From the NCBI RefSeq assembly GCF_014297465.1, contig NZ_JACORT010000001.1, positions 868,001 through 932,000 on the forward strand: 64,000 nt of DNA. Direction: 5' to 3'. Position 1 is the stretch's first letter; each line of letters starts with the position of its first letter. Shown here piece after piece: positions 46,057 through 54,940 of this stretch. Source of the stretch: Ramlibacter cellulosilyticus (GTDB taxonomy: Bacteria; Pseudomonadota; Gammaproteobacteria; Burkholderiales; Burkholderiaceae_C). The notes beneath the pieces were generated by a model that worked only from the letters and a program-made list of their open reading frames with translations, was not told the DNA's origin and made no database searches. Made by a program: the position numbers and the translations under genes.

Positions 46057-47550
46057 ATGATGGACAACACGAGCCTCGCCGCCGTCGGCCCGGAGATCCT
46101 GCTCCTGGCGATGGCCTGCGTGATCGCCCTGGTGGACCTGGGCGTCAAGACCAAGCTGCGCAACGTCACCTACTGGCTGACGATGCTGACCCTCGCGGCC
46201 GTCGCCTTGTACACCGGCAGCATGGCTTCCGACGGCACCACCTCCTATGGCTTCGGCCGCATGGTCGTGAACGATTCCATGGGCAACTGGCTGAAGTGCT
46301 TCGCCAGCCTGGCCATGATGGTGTGCCTGGTCTACGGCCGGCCGTACGCGGGGGACCGCGACATGCTGCGTGGGGGCGAGCTGTTCACGCTGGCCATGTT
46401 CGCGCTGCTGGGCATCTTCGTGATGATCTCCGGCAACAACTTCCTGGTGATCTACCTGGGCCTGGAACTGCTCACGCTCTCCAGCTACGCCCTGGTGGCG
46501 CTGCGGCGCGACCACACGGTGGCGACCGAGGCGGCCATGAAGTACTTCGTGCTGGGTGCCATGGCTTCGGGCTTCCTGCTGTACGGCCTGTCGATGCTCT
46601 ATGGCGCCACCGGTTCGCTGGAGATCGGCACCGTCTTCAAGATCATCGGCTCCGGCCAGGTGAAGCACCAGGTGCTGGTGTTCGGCCTCGTGTTCATCGT
46701 CGCCGGCCTCGCGTTCAAGCTGGGTGCCGCGCCGTTCCACATGTGGATCCCCGACGTCTACCAGGGCGCGCCGACGGCCGTCACGCTGATGATCGGCTCC
46801 GCGCCGGAGCTGGCCGCCTTCGCCATCGCGGTCCGCCTGCTGGTGGAAGGCATGCTGCCGCTGGCCATCGACTGGCAGCAGATGCTGGTGGTGCTGGCCG
46901 TGGCGTCGCTGTTCATCGGCAACCTGGCGGCCATCGCGCAGAACAACCTCAAGCGCATGCTGGCCTATTCGACGATCGGCCAGATGGGCTTCGTGCTGCT
47001 GGGCCTCGCCTCGGGCGTGGTGAACGGCGTCGCGACGCCGGAGGCGATGCGTACCGCGTACAGCGCCTCGATGTTCTACATCGTGACCTACGTGCTGACC
47101 ACGCTGGCGAGCTTCGGCATCATCCTGCTGCTGGCGCGCGAAGGCTTCGAGAGCGAGGAGATCTCCGACCTCGCCGGCCTCAACCAGCGCAGCCCGCTGT
47201 ACGCCGCGATCATGTCGATCTGCCTGTTCTCGCTGGCCGGCATCCCGCCGATGGTGGGGTTCTACGCGAAGCTGGCGGTGCTGCAGGCGCTGCTGCAGTC
47301 GGGCAGCGTGTTCTACATCGGCCTGGCGGTGTTCGCGGTGGTGATGTCGCTGGTCGCGGCCTTCTACTACATCCGCGTCGTGAAGGTGATGTACTTCGAC
47401 TCGCCGATCACGGCCACCACGGTGGCGGCGCCCGCGGACGTGCGCGTGGTGCTCACGCTGAACGGCGCGCTGGTGCTGGTGCTGGGCATCCTGCCCGGCG
47501 GCCTGATGGCGCTCTGCGCGCAGGCCATCGTCAAGATGCTGGGGTCGTGA
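46057..47550 (+). CDS. nuoN: NADH-quinone oxidoreductase subunit N
   Basis: This 497-residue third antiporter-like subunit has [59 protein letters not shown] and [19 protein letters not shown]. Two ATG codons in tandem (46057 and 46060) are possible starts. Its stop overlaps the GTG of the next gene by 4 bases, coupling the DUF2818 gene to the operon. Confidence 0.97.
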   Translation: MMDNTSLAAVGPEILLLAMACVIALVDLGVKTKLRNVTYWLTMLTLAAVALYTGSMASDGTTSYGFGRMVVNDSMGNWLKCFASLAMMVCLVYGRPYAGDRDMLRGGELFTLAMFALLGIFVMISGNNFLVIYLGLELLTLSSYALVALRRDHTVATEAAMKYFVLGAMASGFLLYGLSMLYGATGSLEIGTVFKIIGSGQVKHQVLVFGLVFIVAGLAFKLGAAPFHMWIPDVYQGAPTAVTLMIGSAPELAAFAIAVRLLVEGMLPLAIDWQQMLVVLAVASLFIGNLAAIAQNNLKRMLAYSTIGQMGFVLLGLASGVVNGVATPEAMRTAYSASMFYIVTYVLTTLASFGIILLLAREGFESEEISDLAGLNQRSPLYAAIMSICLFSLAGIPPMVGFYAKLAVLQALLQSGSVFYIGLAVFAVVMSLVAAFYYIRVVKVMYFDSPITATTVAAPADVRVVLTLNGALVLVLGILPGGLMALCAQAIVKMLGS

Positions 47551-47849
47551 CGCAGACGGCCTCCATCTGGCTGGTCCTCGTGCTGGCCTTCTGCGCCGCC
47601 AACCTGCCGTTCCTGTCCCAGCGCTTCCTCGGCGTGCTGCGCCTGGCCGGCGGCAAGAGCCTCTGGGTGCGCCTCGGCGAGCTGGTGCTGCTGTACTTCC
47701 TCGTCGGCGGCATCGGCCTGCTGCTGGAAAAGCGCGCGGGCCAGGTCGCGCCGCAGGGCTGGGAGTTCTACGCCATCACCGGCGCGCTCTTCCTCACGTT
47801 CGCCTTCCCCGGCTTCGTGTGGCGCTACCTCTTCAAACCACGCCACTGA
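47547..47849 (+). CDS. DUF2818 family membrane protein
   Basis: This 100-residue protein has three hydrophobic segments ([56 protein letters not shown]). It is the small membrane protein that follows nuoN in betaproteobacteria; its function is unknown. It starts at a GTG overlapping the nuoN stop (GTGA), which supports a link with complex I, for example in assembly, but that is only inference from position. Confidence 0.88.
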   Translation: MTQTASIWLVLVLAFCAANLPFLSQRFLGVLRLAGGKSLWVRLGELVLLYFLVGGIGLLLEKRAGQVAPQGWEFYAITGALFLTFAFPGFVWRYLFKPRH

Positions 47850-47856
47850 GCACGCC

Positions 47857-48447
47857 ATGGCCACCGACGACAGCCACCTGACCGAGCACACCACCGCCCG
47901 CGAGGAACTGCTGAAGGGCCACTTCCTGCACGTCGTGCGCGAGACGGTGCGGCTGCCCGACGGCGGCTCCGCCACGCGCGAGTACGTGCTGCACCCGGGC
48001 GCCGTGGCGGTCGTGCCGCTGCTGGACGACGGCCGCATCGTGCTGGAGCGCCAGTACCGGCATCCCACGCGGCAGGTGATGATCGAGATCCCGGCCGGCA
48101 AGCTGGACGCGGGCGAGGGACCGCTGGTCTGCGGCCAGCGCGAGCTGCTCGAGGAGACCGGCTACGTGGCCCGCGAATGGGCCTATGCTTTCACCATGTA
48201 CCCCACGGTCGCTTACTCGGACGAGGCCATCCAGATCTGGTTCGCGCGCGGGCTGGAGCACCGCGGTGCGCGGCTGGACCAGGGCGAGTTCCTGGAGGTG
48301 ATCGCCGCGACGCCGGAGGAATTCCTGCGCTGGTGCCAGGAAGGCCAGGTGGTCGACTCGAAGACGCTCGCCGCCGCGGTGTGGATCCAGAACGTGCTCG
48401 CCGGGACTTGGAAACTCGACTGGCAGGCACCACCTTCGCAAGCATGA
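47857..48447 (+). CDS. nudF: NUDIX hydrolase, ADP-ribose pyrophosphatase type
   Basis: This 196-residue hydrolase has a complete Nudix box (GKLDAGEGPLVCGQRELLEETGY) matching GX5EX7REUXEEXGU, preceded by AVAVVPLLDDGRIVLERQYR and followed by the ADP-ribose-type proline region (FTMYPTVAYSDEAIQIWFAR). It would split ADP-ribose into AMP and ribose-5-phosphate, a housekeeping function linked to NAD turnover. It lies 7 bases after the DUF2818 gene and overlaps the DUF1178 gene by 4 bases. Confidence 0.92.
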   Translation: MATDDSHLTEHTTAREELLKGHFLHVVRETVRLPDGGSATREYVLHPGAVAVVPLLDDGRIVLERQYRHPTRQVMIEIPAGKLDAGEGPLVCGQRELLEETGYVAREWAYAFTMYPTVAYSDEAIQIWFARGLEHRGARLDQGEFLEVIAATPEEFLRWCQEGQVVDSKTLAAAVWIQNVLAGTWKLDWQAPPSQA

Positions 48448-48884
48448 AGGTCCTCAACCTCCAGTGCAGCCAGGCCCACGGCTTCGAGGGCTGGTTCGCC
48501 TCCGAAGACGATTTCCAGGGCCAGCTCGCCCGCGGGCTGGTCGAATGCCCGATGTGCGGCGACAAGGCCGTGGCCAAGCTGCCGAGCGCCCCGCGCCTGA
48601 ACCTCGGCGCCGCCGAGGCGGCCGCCCCCAAGCAGGAAGTGATGTCCGCGCCGAACGCGCAGCTGCAGGCCGCATGGATGCAGCTGGTCAAGCAGGTGAT
48701 GGCCAACACCGAAGACGTCGGCGAGCGCTTCGCCGAAGAAGCGCGCAAGATCCACTACGGCGAATCCGAGGAACGCGGCATCCGCGGCCAGGCCTCGAAG
48801 GAAGAGACGCAGTCGCTGCTCGAAGAAGGCATCGGCGTGCTGCCACTGCCGATCCCCAAGGGCCTCAAGGGTCCGCTGCAGTAA
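48444..48884 (+). CDS. DUF1178 family protein
   Basis: This 146-residue protein begins MKVLNLQCSQAHGFEGWFAS and has a zinc-ribbon-like pair (Cys8 and CPMCGDKAVAKLPSAP) followed by a helical C-terminal half ending in VLPLPIPKGLKGPLQ. The family is common in proteobacteria and its function is unknown. It overlaps the NUDIX gene by 4 bases and ends the plus-strand run that began at nuoA. Confidence 0.9.
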   Translation: MKVLNLQCSQAHGFEGWFASEDDFQGQLARGLVECPMCGDKAVAKLPSAPRLNLGAAEAAAPKQEVMSAPNAQLQAAWMQLVKQVMANTEDVGERFAEEARKIHYGESEERGIRGQASKEETQSLLEEGIGVLPLPIPKGLKGPLQ

Positions 48885-48892
48885 GCTCTTTC

Positions 48893-49011
48893 AAGGCGGA
48901 CAGCCGGACGCAAAAGTCGCGAAAGTACGCAAAAGTCGCGAAAGAACTTCCAGGATTCCTTTCGCGACTTTTGCGGAACCTTTGCGACTTTTGCGTCCGG
49001 CTGTCCGCTTT
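48893..49011. repeat. Large inverted repeat with tandem GACGCAAAAGTCGCGAAAG units (copy C)
   Basis: The arms begin AAGGCGGACAGCCGGACG and end with CGTCCGGCTGTCCGCTTT. Inside, units of the type CGCAAAAGT / CGCGAAAG alternate. The centre is ACTTCCAGG, as in copy B. It fills most of the 173-base gap between the DUF1178 and dehydratase genes. Confidence 0.92.
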
Positions 49012-49057
49012 CAGTGCGCACGGAATATGCATCAACCTCCATCGCAAGGAGGTCCCC

Positions 49058-49447
49058 ATGGCTCAATGGCGCAAGTCCTCCCCGGGCGAGGTCTACACCC
49101 CCGAGGAAATCGAGCAGAGGCTGAAGGCGGAGCTGCCTGCCTGGTACTTCGAGGACGGGTGGATCCGGCGCAAGTACAGGACTTCGGGCTGGAAGTCCAC
49201 GCTGATGGTGGTGAACACGGTCGGCCATCTCGCCGAGGCGGCGTGGCATCACCCGGACCTCACGGTTTCCTATGCCTTCGTCATCGTCAAGCTGGTGAAC
49301 CACGCCGCCAAGGGCGTGACCGACCGCGACTTCGCGCTTGCGCGGAAGATCGAGGAGGTCGTGCTCTGGCAGCCGGGCCAGGAGCCCGGCTCCGCCCTCG
49401 AAGGAACGCCGGACGACCCGCGGTTCAAGTACCTCAAGTACGACTGA
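49058..49447 (+). CDS. Pterin-4a-carbinolamine dehydratase family protein
   Basis: This 129-residue protein has the family's catalytic pattern: EAAWHHPDLTVSYAFVIVKL with the His-His-Pro core, followed by NHAAKGVTDRDFALARKIEE. Known members recycle 4a-hydroxytetrahydrobiopterin. Both ends are longer than in the 100-residue core enzyme (an N-terminal MAQWRKSSPGEVYTPEEI and a C-terminal QPGQEPGSALEGTPDD). A very strong ribosome site (AAGGAGG) precedes the ATG. Its end overlaps the convergent mxaL by 14 bases. No phenylalanine hydroxylase is near; the setting beside a tetrahydromethanopterin operon suggests another pterin role, which is inference. Confidence 0.85.
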   Translation: MAQWRKSSPGEVYTPEEIEQRLKAELPAWYFEDGWIRRKYRTSGWKSTLMVVNTVGHLAEAAWHHPDLTVSYAFVIVKLVNHAAKGVTDRDFALARKIEEVVLWQPGQEPGSALEGTPDDPRFKYLKYD

Positions 49448-50324
49448 GCCGCGGGCGGAAGTGCAGCACCAGCAGCAGCAGGGCAAGCACCGCCGGTACG
49501 GCCGAGAGATCGGTGGGCACGCTGACCGGATGCGCGAGCCGCGGGTCGCGCATCCATCGCGCCAGCGCCGCCGGGTCGCGCAGCGCGGCATAGGCGAGGC
49601 CAGTGCGGTCCGAGAGCATGCGCAGGTGCGGCTCGCGCAGTTCGGACAGGTGCTCGTGCGCGCGCGGCTGGCCGTCCGGCGCCGCGCGCTGCTGCACGTC
49701 GGCGGCGCGCCAGTAGCCCACCCGCTTGCCTTCCGCGTCCGTGCGCGGGATCGGCTGCGGCACGGGGCCGCCCACGCCCAGCAGCCAGCCGCGCACCTGC
49801 CCGGCCTTCACGTCGTCGAACCGCGGCAGCGCGCTGAAGGGCGGCGCTTCCTGGCCGTCGGTGAGGAACACCACGGCTGTCCGCGGGCCGAGATCCCTGG
49901 CGGCCCGCAGCGCCCAGAACACCCCCTTGGCCACCTCGCTCGCGTTGCCCCAGCGCATGCGCCCGTCGATCTCGCCCAGGGTGGCCAGCAGGTCGTTGTA
50001 GTTCTCGCAGACTTCGATCGGCGCGAGCAGCAGCAGCGTGCGGTACTCGGTGAAAGCGGCCCAGCCCACGCGCGAGCCGCAAGGCAGTTCGCGCAGCGCG
50101 CGACGCGCCGCCTCGCGCGCGAACGCGAGCCGGCTCGCCGGCGCGCCATCCAGCTGCACGTCCTCCACGTCCATGCTCTGCGTGATGTCGAAGACCACCA
50201 CGGTCTCGCTGCGTTGCAGGGGCAGCGTCACGGGGGGCATCGCCACCGCGAGCAGCAGCAGCGCGAGTGCACCGGCCAGGAAACCTGCGCCACGCCAGGG
50301 TGCCGGCAGCGCGAACCGCTTCAT
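49434..50324 (-). CDS. mxaL: MxaL-like von Willebrand A-domain protein
   Basis: This 296-residue protein has an N-terminal membrane segment (FLAGALALLLLAVAMPPVTL), a VWA domain with a MIDAS-type motif (VVFDITQSMDVEDVQLDG; VVFLTDGQEAPPF), and a C-terminal helix (LSAVPAVLALLLLVLHF). In methylotrophs MxaL belongs to the MxaACKL set thought to load the metal into methanol dehydrogenase. It is the last gene of the operon, overlapping mxaK by 4 bases. Confidence 0.85.
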   Translation of the reverse strand: MKRFALPAPWRGAGFLAGALALLLLAVAMPPVTLPLQRSETVVVFDITQSMDVEDVQLDGAPASRLAFAREAARRALRELPCGSRVGWAAFTEYRTLLLLAPIEVCENYNDLLATLGEIDGRMRWGNASEVAKGVFWALRAARDLGPRTAVVFLTDGQEAPPFSALPRFDDVKAGQVRGWLLGVGGPVPQPIPRTDAEGKRVGYWRAADVQQRAAPDGQPRAHEHLSELREPHLRMLSDRTGLAYAALRDPAALARWMRDPRLAHPVSVPTDLSAVPAVLALLLLVLHFRPRLSRT

Positions 50325-50863
50325 GGCAGGTCCGTGCGCATGGCCGGCGCGGTGGTGATGGTGAGCTCCTTGCCCACGGGCGGGTCCTTCTCCTCGGCGG
50401 CCTGCGCGTCGATCTCGGGCGCGAGCGCCAGCGCGCGTTCGAGGTTGTAGCGCGCGTCCCAGTCGCCAGGGTCGGCGCGCAGCGCGTCGCGATAGCTCTG
50501 CTTGGCGAGCTCCACCAGCGGCAGGGACTCCACCGCGGCGGCCTGCCCCTTGCGCAGCGCCTGCCGCAGGTGCAGGTTGCCGAGGTTGTAGAGCGCTGCG
50601 GTGCGCAGCGCGCCGCGCTCCTGCTGCACCAGCGCCTTCTGCGCGGCCAGCCCCGCCTCGTAGCCGCCCGTGCGCGCGAGCGCCAGCGCGTGGGCGAAGC
50701 GCGCCTCGGCGAAGTCGCCGGGGCGTGCCGCCGGATCGGCCGCGCGCGCGATCGCCTCGTTGATGCGCGCCGCCTGCTGCAGCCGCACGGCCTGCAGCAC
50801 CGCGGGCACGGCCAGTGCCGCGCTCGCGAGCGCGAAGGCGAGGTGCACGAGCCGCCGCTTCAT
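50321..50863 (-). CDS. mxaK: MxaK-like protein
   Basis: This 180-residue protein has one N-terminal membrane helix (LVHLAFALASAALAVPAVLQ) and TPR-like helical repeats (FAHALALARTGGYEAGLAAQ; ALYNLGNLHLRQALRKGQ; SYRDALRADPGDWDARYNLE). This fits MxaK, a periplasm-facing scaffold of the MxaACKL complex. It overlaps mxaC and mxaL by 4 bases each. Confidence 0.82.
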   Translation of the reverse strand: MKRRLVHLAFALASAALAVPAVLQAVRLQQAARINEAIARAADPAARPGDFAEARFAHALALARTGGYEAGLAAQKALVQQERGALRTAALYNLGNLHLRQALRKGQAAAVESLPLVELAKQSYRDALRADPGDWDARYNLERALALAPEIDAQAAEEKDPPVGKELTITTAPAMRTDLP

Positions 50864-51876
50864 CGCCACGCTCCCAGCGTGACCGCGCGCAACGCGAGCA
50901 GCAGCGCGCAGCACGCGATGCCGAGGGCCAGCGCGATGCGTCCCAGCTCGCGGCGCGGCACGCGCTCGGCGTAGTCGAGCGGGAAGTTCTGCTGCCGCGC
51001 CACGTCCGCCACGGCGCGCGCGAGGTCTTCCGGCGCCTCGGCTTCGTAGGCACGGTAGTGGCCGGGCAGCGTCTGGAAGAAGCGGTGCAGCGCGATCTCC
51101 GGCACGGCCTCGCTCGCCTGGCCGGGCGTGTCGAGCTTCGGTCCGTTGACGGAACGCAGGTAGATCCAGGCCAGCGACACGCGGTTGCGCAAGGCGGCCG
51201 CATGCAGGCGCTGCTTCGTGGCCGCATCGAGGCGCGCGCCGCCGTCCGACACCATGAGCACGATGCGGCTGCCGCTGTACGCGCGCCCGTCGAATTCGGC
51301 AAAGGCGGCGGCCAGCGCGCGGCCGACGTCCGTGTCCGACAGCCCGCGCCCGATGTTGCCGGCGGTGATGCCCGCCTGCACCACGGCGTCGTGCTGGGTG
51401 AAGCGCACGATGCGGATGGCGTTGCTGCTGAAGAACATCAGCGAGAAGCGGTCGTCCCGCCGTTCGGCCACGAACTTCGCCAGCAGCTCGCGCGCCACCT
51501 TGCCCTTGGGTTCGCCGCGCGACGCCGCCTGGTAGCGCAGGTTCAGCGGATCGATGGTGCGCCAGTCGGAGGGCACCATGCGCTCGTCCATGCTGCGGCT
51601 GCGGTCGACCAGCAGCACGATCTCCGCGCCGTGCCCCGTGCGCTGCACGAACGTCTCGGGTCGCTGCGGCCCCGCGATCGCCACCACGGTGGCCGCGACC
51701 GCGAGCGCGCCCAGCACGCGCAAGGCCCAGCCGAGCGCGGCACCCGCGCGGTCCGGCGGCAGCCAGGGCACGTGCGAGAAGACCAGCGCGTCGCGGCGCC
51801 CGGGCAGCAGCGGCAGCAAGGCGAGGGGCAGCAGCAGCAGCGCCCACGCGCGCGAGAATTCGAGCGCTGCATTCAT
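50860..51876 (-). CDS. mxaC: MxaC-like von Willebrand A-domain protein
   Basis: This 338-residue protein resembles BatA-type proteins: an N-terminal helical pair (FSRAWALLLLPLALLPLLPG; WALRVLGALAVAATVVAIAG), a VWA domain with a complete MIDAS (LLVDRSRSMDERM; VLMVSDGGARL), and a C-terminal membrane helix (IALALGIACCALLLALRAV). In methylotroph clusters this is MxaC. The MIDAS residues are complete here, so metal binding is plausible. Confidence 0.85.
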   Translation of the reverse strand: MNAALEFSRAWALLLLPLALLPLLPGRRDALVFSHVPWLPPDRAGAALGWALRVLGALAVAATVVAIAGPQRPETFVQRTGHGAEIVLLVDRSRSMDERMVPSDWRTIDPLNLRYQAASRGEPKGKVARELLAKFVAERRDDRFSLMFFSSNAIRIVRFTQHDAVVQAGITAGNIGRGLSDTDVGRALAAAFAEFDGRAYSGSRIVLMVSDGGARLDAATKQRLHAAALRNRVSLAWIYLRSVNGPKLDTPGQASEAVPEIALHRFFQTLPGHYRAYEAEAPEDLARAVADVARQQNFPLDYAERVPRRELGRIALALGIACCALLLALRAVTLGAWR

Positions 51877-52712
51877 GGCACGTGCCGCCGTTCCAGCCGG
51901 CGCAGGCGCCGGCACAGCGCCGCCGGCGACTCGGCGTCCCCGGGCAAGCCGCCACCGAAGAACAGCGCCGCGGACTGCGCGTAGAAGCGCTCGATCTGCG
52001 GCTGCAATGCGCGCAGGTGCGGCGCGCTGTCGAACAGCGGCGCGAGGCTGCCCGCATGCACGACGCGGCCCGCGGTGCGGTCGAAGGCGTGGTGCAGGGC
52101 GACATGGGCAGCGACCGTGGCGTCGTCCTGGCCGCGCAGCTCGCGCAGCGCCCGGGCGAAGGGCAGGGTGCTGCTCGCGCGCCAGGCGTTCCAGCCTGCA
52201 TAGGCCAGCCAGGCGGCGAGGGTGGCTGCCAGCGCGCCGGCCCAGAGCCACAGCTGGCGCCGGAGGGTCGCCGTGTCGATCGCGGGCGGGGGACGGTCCG
52301 GCCGCAGGGGCACCGCCTGGTCCGCCGCGGCCGGCGTGGTCAAGGGGCCCACGCTGAGCGTCGCGGCCGCCACGCGCAGCGGCGCCGTCCCCGTGGGCCC
52401 CGCCAGCTCCCACCCCGGCACGGTGACGGTGGCCAGTGTCCGCGGCGCATTCACGAGCTGGTAGTCCACCACCATCCAGCGCCTGCCGTCCGCGCCGCGT
52501 TCGATGCGCACGGGGCGGCGCTCGAGCCAGGCGCTCGCGCGCGCCGCTTCCGGCAACGACGCCGGCGCGAAGCCGTCCGGCAGCTGCACGCGCTGGGTGG
52601 CGATGTCGCCGACCGTGTAGCCGAAGGGACGCGGCTGTTCCACGACCGCATCCCTTACCTGCGCGTGCGTGGCGAGGCTGGCCAGCAGAACGAGGCAGGC
52701 GGCGGCCTTCAC
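51873..52712 (-). CDS. mxaA: MxaA-like protein
   Basis: This 279-residue protein has a signal peptide (KAAACLVLLASLATHAQ), a beta-rich periplasmic domain (FGYTVGDIATQRVQLPDGFA; VNAPRTLATVTVPGWELAGP), one membrane helix (LWLWAGALAATLAAWLAYAG) and a cytoplasmic helical tail. That layout matches MxaA. It starts at a GTG overlapping the mxaS stop by 4 bases. Confidence 0.8.
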   Translation of the reverse strand: MKAAACLVLLASLATHAQVRDAVVEQPRPFGYTVGDIATQRVQLPDGFAPASLPEAARASAWLERRPVRIERGADGRRWMVVDYQLVNAPRTLATVTVPGWELAGPTGTAPLRVAAATLSVGPLTTPAAADQAVPLRPDRPPPAIDTATLRRQLWLWAGALAATLAAWLAYAGWNAWRASSTLPFARALRELRGQDDATVAAHVALHHAFDRTAGRVVHAGSLAPLFDSAPHLRALQPQIERFYAQSAALFFGGGLPGDAESPAALCRRLRRLERRHVP

Positions 52713-53560
52713 GCCTGAACCTCGCAGAGATGGTTGGTGAGCGCCTGCGCATCGAAGGCGCCTCGCAGGTGGAAGGGGCGCACGCCGCGCAGGCCGAACA
52801 GCCGGTCCAGCGCCATGCGGCGTTCGCGGAACGCCTCGCGCCAGCGCGTGCGCAGCGCCGGCCGCAGCCACAGGGTGCGGGTGCGACCGCTTTCCGCATC
52901 GCGGACGGTGGCGAGCCCGTCGGCCGCGGGCGGCTCCAGTTCGGCGGCATCCCATACCACCAGCGGCACGACGTGCGCCGGCGCCAGCAGGTCCAGCACG
53001 GCGTGCAGTCCTTCCAGCGGCCACTGGAAGTCCGAAGCCAGGAACACGATCCCACCGCGCCCCTGCAGCAGCATCGCCGCCTCGCGCAAGCCTTCGATGC
53101 CGCCTGCACCACCGCGGCTTTGCAGCAGCAGCGATGCCAGCATCTCGCCCATGCCGCGGTGCCGCCACGCGGCGATGCGCAGCTCGGGCCGCTCGGTGCG
53201 GTCGAAGGCGGCCATGCCGACGGCGTCCCCGACGCGGAAGGCACTCTGGCCCAGCGCCCGCGCGAAATCCGCCACCACCTCCAGCTTGGAGGGCGTTCCG
53301 AAGCGCATCGAGGCCGACACGTCGACCAGCAGCCGCACCGTCATGGCGGCCTGCTGGCGGTTCACGCGCACCAGCCACTCGGACCGCAGGCTGGCCATGC
53401 TGGCGCGCAGGTCCAGCCGGCGCGGGTCCGGCCAGTCGAACAGGCGCAGGTGGGTGGCGAACGCGAGGCCGGCGCCCGGCCCCGTCCCTTCGTGCGTGCC
53501 GGTGCGCCATCCACCCACGCGGTGCGGCGAGCGGTAGCGGAACTCCTGCACGGCGGCCAT
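52709..53560 (-). CDS. mxaS: MxaS-like DUF58 protein
   Basis: This 283-residue protein is of the DUF58 family, which pairs with MoxR ATPases. DUF58 landmarks are DWPDPRRLDLRASMASLRSE and a MIDAS motif (VRLLVDVSASMRFGTPSK), followed by IVFLASDFQWPLEGLHAVLD. The ATG at 53560 lies 8 bases after the mxaR stop. MxaR and MxaS likely act together as a chaperone pair. Confidence 0.88.
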   Translation of the reverse strand: MAAVQEFRYRSPHRVGGWRTGTHEGTGPGAGLAFATHLRLFDWPDPRRLDLRASMASLRSEWLVRVNRQQAAMTVRLLVDVSASMRFGTPSKLEVVADFARALGQSAFRVGDAVGMAAFDRTERPELRIAAWRHRGMGEMLASLLLQSRGGAGGIEGLREAAMLLQGRGGIVFLASDFQWPLEGLHAVLDLLAPAHVVPLVVWDAAELEPPAADGLATVRDAESGRTRTLWLRPALRTRWREAFRERRMALDRLFGLRGVRPFHLRGAFDAQALTNHLCEVQA

Positions 53561-53568
53561 GGCGTGCT

Positions 53569-54594
53569 TCAACGCGGCGTCGGCACGCGCTCCAGCAATT
53601 GCGCCGTGAGTGCCGCGGCGACCTGCGCATGGCGCATCTCGTACAAGGGCGAGAAGAACAGGCGGTGGCCCATGACCGCGGGGAAGACGAGGGCCACGTC
53701 GTCCGGCTGCACGTGCCCGCGGCCGGCCAGCCACGCGACGACGCGCGCGGCGCGCACCAGCGCCATCGTCCCGCGGGGGCTGGCGCCGGCGACCATCAGC
53801 CGGTCCATCTCGACGCCCTCGATCGCGGCGCCGAAGCGCTGCGGCGCCTGCGTGGCGTCCCACAGGTCCATCACGTAGCGCTGCAGCGCCTCGCTGGCCT
53901 GGATGCTCGCCTGGATCAGCGCGCCCACGTCGTTCAGCTCGCTCGCGGCGACGATGGCCGGCTCCACGCGGGCCAGCAGGGCCTCCGTGTCGTGGAAGGC
54001 CGGGTCGAAGACGATTGCATGGCGTGACGCCTCGTCCGCCGGCGCGGCCATGCGCAGCTCGAACATGAAGCGGTCGCGCGCGGCGGCGGGCAGCTCGAAA
54101 GTCTCCTCGCGCTCCAGGCGGTTGCGGTCGGCGAATACCGTCAGGTGCGGGAAGCGGAACTCGCGGTTGAAGGCGGACACGCTGCGCTCCGCCATCGCGC
54201 GCAGCAGCAGCGCCTGCACCTGCGGCCGCGCGCGGTTGATCTCGTTGAAGAAGAAGGTGGCCAGCGCCTCGCCGTGCCGCAGCAGCGGCCCGGGCTCGAT
54301 GCGCGGCTTGCCGTGTTCGTCGACATACGTGTGGTACACGAGGTCGCCCGGCATCAGGTCCACCGTGCCTTCGACGCGCTCGAAGGCGCCGCCGATGGCG
54401 CGAGCGAAGGCCCGCAGCACGGTGGTCTTGCCGACGCCCACGTCGCCCTCGAGCAGCACGTGGCCGCGCGCGAACAGGGCGACGGTGAGCATGCGCAGCG
54501 TGTCCGGCTGGCCGATCACGGCGCGCGCGACGCCGTCCTGGACGCGCAGCGCCCGCTCGCGCCAGTCGTGCAGCAGTTCGTCAGCGCGGCGCAT
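53569..54594 (-). CDS. mxaR: MoxR/MxaR family AAA+ ATPase
   Basis: This 341-residue AAA+ ATPase has Walker A (LLEGDVGVGKTTVLRAFARA), a Walker B variant (ATFFFNEINRARPQVQALLL), and sensor/arginine-finger regions (FRFPHLTVFADRNRLEREET; GASPRGTMALVRAARVVAWL). MoxR proteins help mature metallo-enzymes; here the partner is presumably the XoxF dehydrogenase. Its start overlaps the upstream small gene by 14 bases. Confidence 0.93.
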   Translation of the reverse strand: MRRADELLHDWRERALRVQDGVARAVIGQPDTLRMLTVALFARGHVLLEGDVGVGKTTVLRAFARAIGGAFERVEGTVDLMPGDLVYHTYVDEHGKPRIEPGPLLRHGEALATFFFNEINRARPQVQALLLRAMAERSVSAFNREFRFPHLTVFADRNRLEREETFELPAAARDRFMFELRMAAPADEASRHAIVFDPAFHDTEALLARVEPAIVAASELNDVGALIQASIQASEALQRYVMDLWDATQAPQRFGAAIEGVEMDRLMVAGASPRGTMALVRAARVVAWLAGRGHVQPDDVALVFPAVMGHRLFFSPLYEMRHAQVAAALTAQLLERVPTPR

Positions 54595-54940
54595 CGGGGG
54601 CGGCGATCATGCAGCTCTTGCGCGCCTGCGCCTGCAGCTGCCGGAACTTGCGGATCTGCACCTGCAGGCCCTCGACGTCGCGGATGTAGGAGCCGCGTTC
54701 GCCGCCGATGCTGGTGGCCTTCGCGGCCGTGTTCATGTCCTCGTACTGGTCGAAGGGCAGCTCGCGCGCCAGCGTGTCGATCACGCAGGAGCACTTGTTC
54801 AGCATCTCGTAGTAGCCGCCCGGGTAGTCGTGCATGCAGGCCTGCACGTAGAGCACGCGTTCGGCCGTGGGGTAGTCGTAGGCGCGGGCCGCCGCAGGAA
54901 GCAACGGCAGCATCGCGAGGATCCAGGGCACGCGCTTCAT
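54581..54940 (-). CDS. Secreted protein of unknown function (119 residues) in the xox/mxa operon
   Basis: A signal peptide (MKRVPWILAMLPLLPAAARA) is followed by a short helical mature protein with four cysteines (35, 50, 52, 110): VQACMHDYPGGYYEMLNKCSC and RKSC. The pattern suggests two disulfides in the periplasm. I do not recognise a named family, although such small Cys proteins are found in methanol-oxidation clusters. It overlaps mxaR by 14 bases and the upstream gene by 4. Confidence 0.75.
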   Translation of the reverse strand: MKRVPWILAMLPLLPAAARAYDYPTAERVLYVQACMHDYPGGYYEMLNKCSCVIDTLARELPFDQYEDMNTAAKATSIGGERGSYIRDVEGLQVQIRKFRQLQAQARKSCMIAAPDAPR

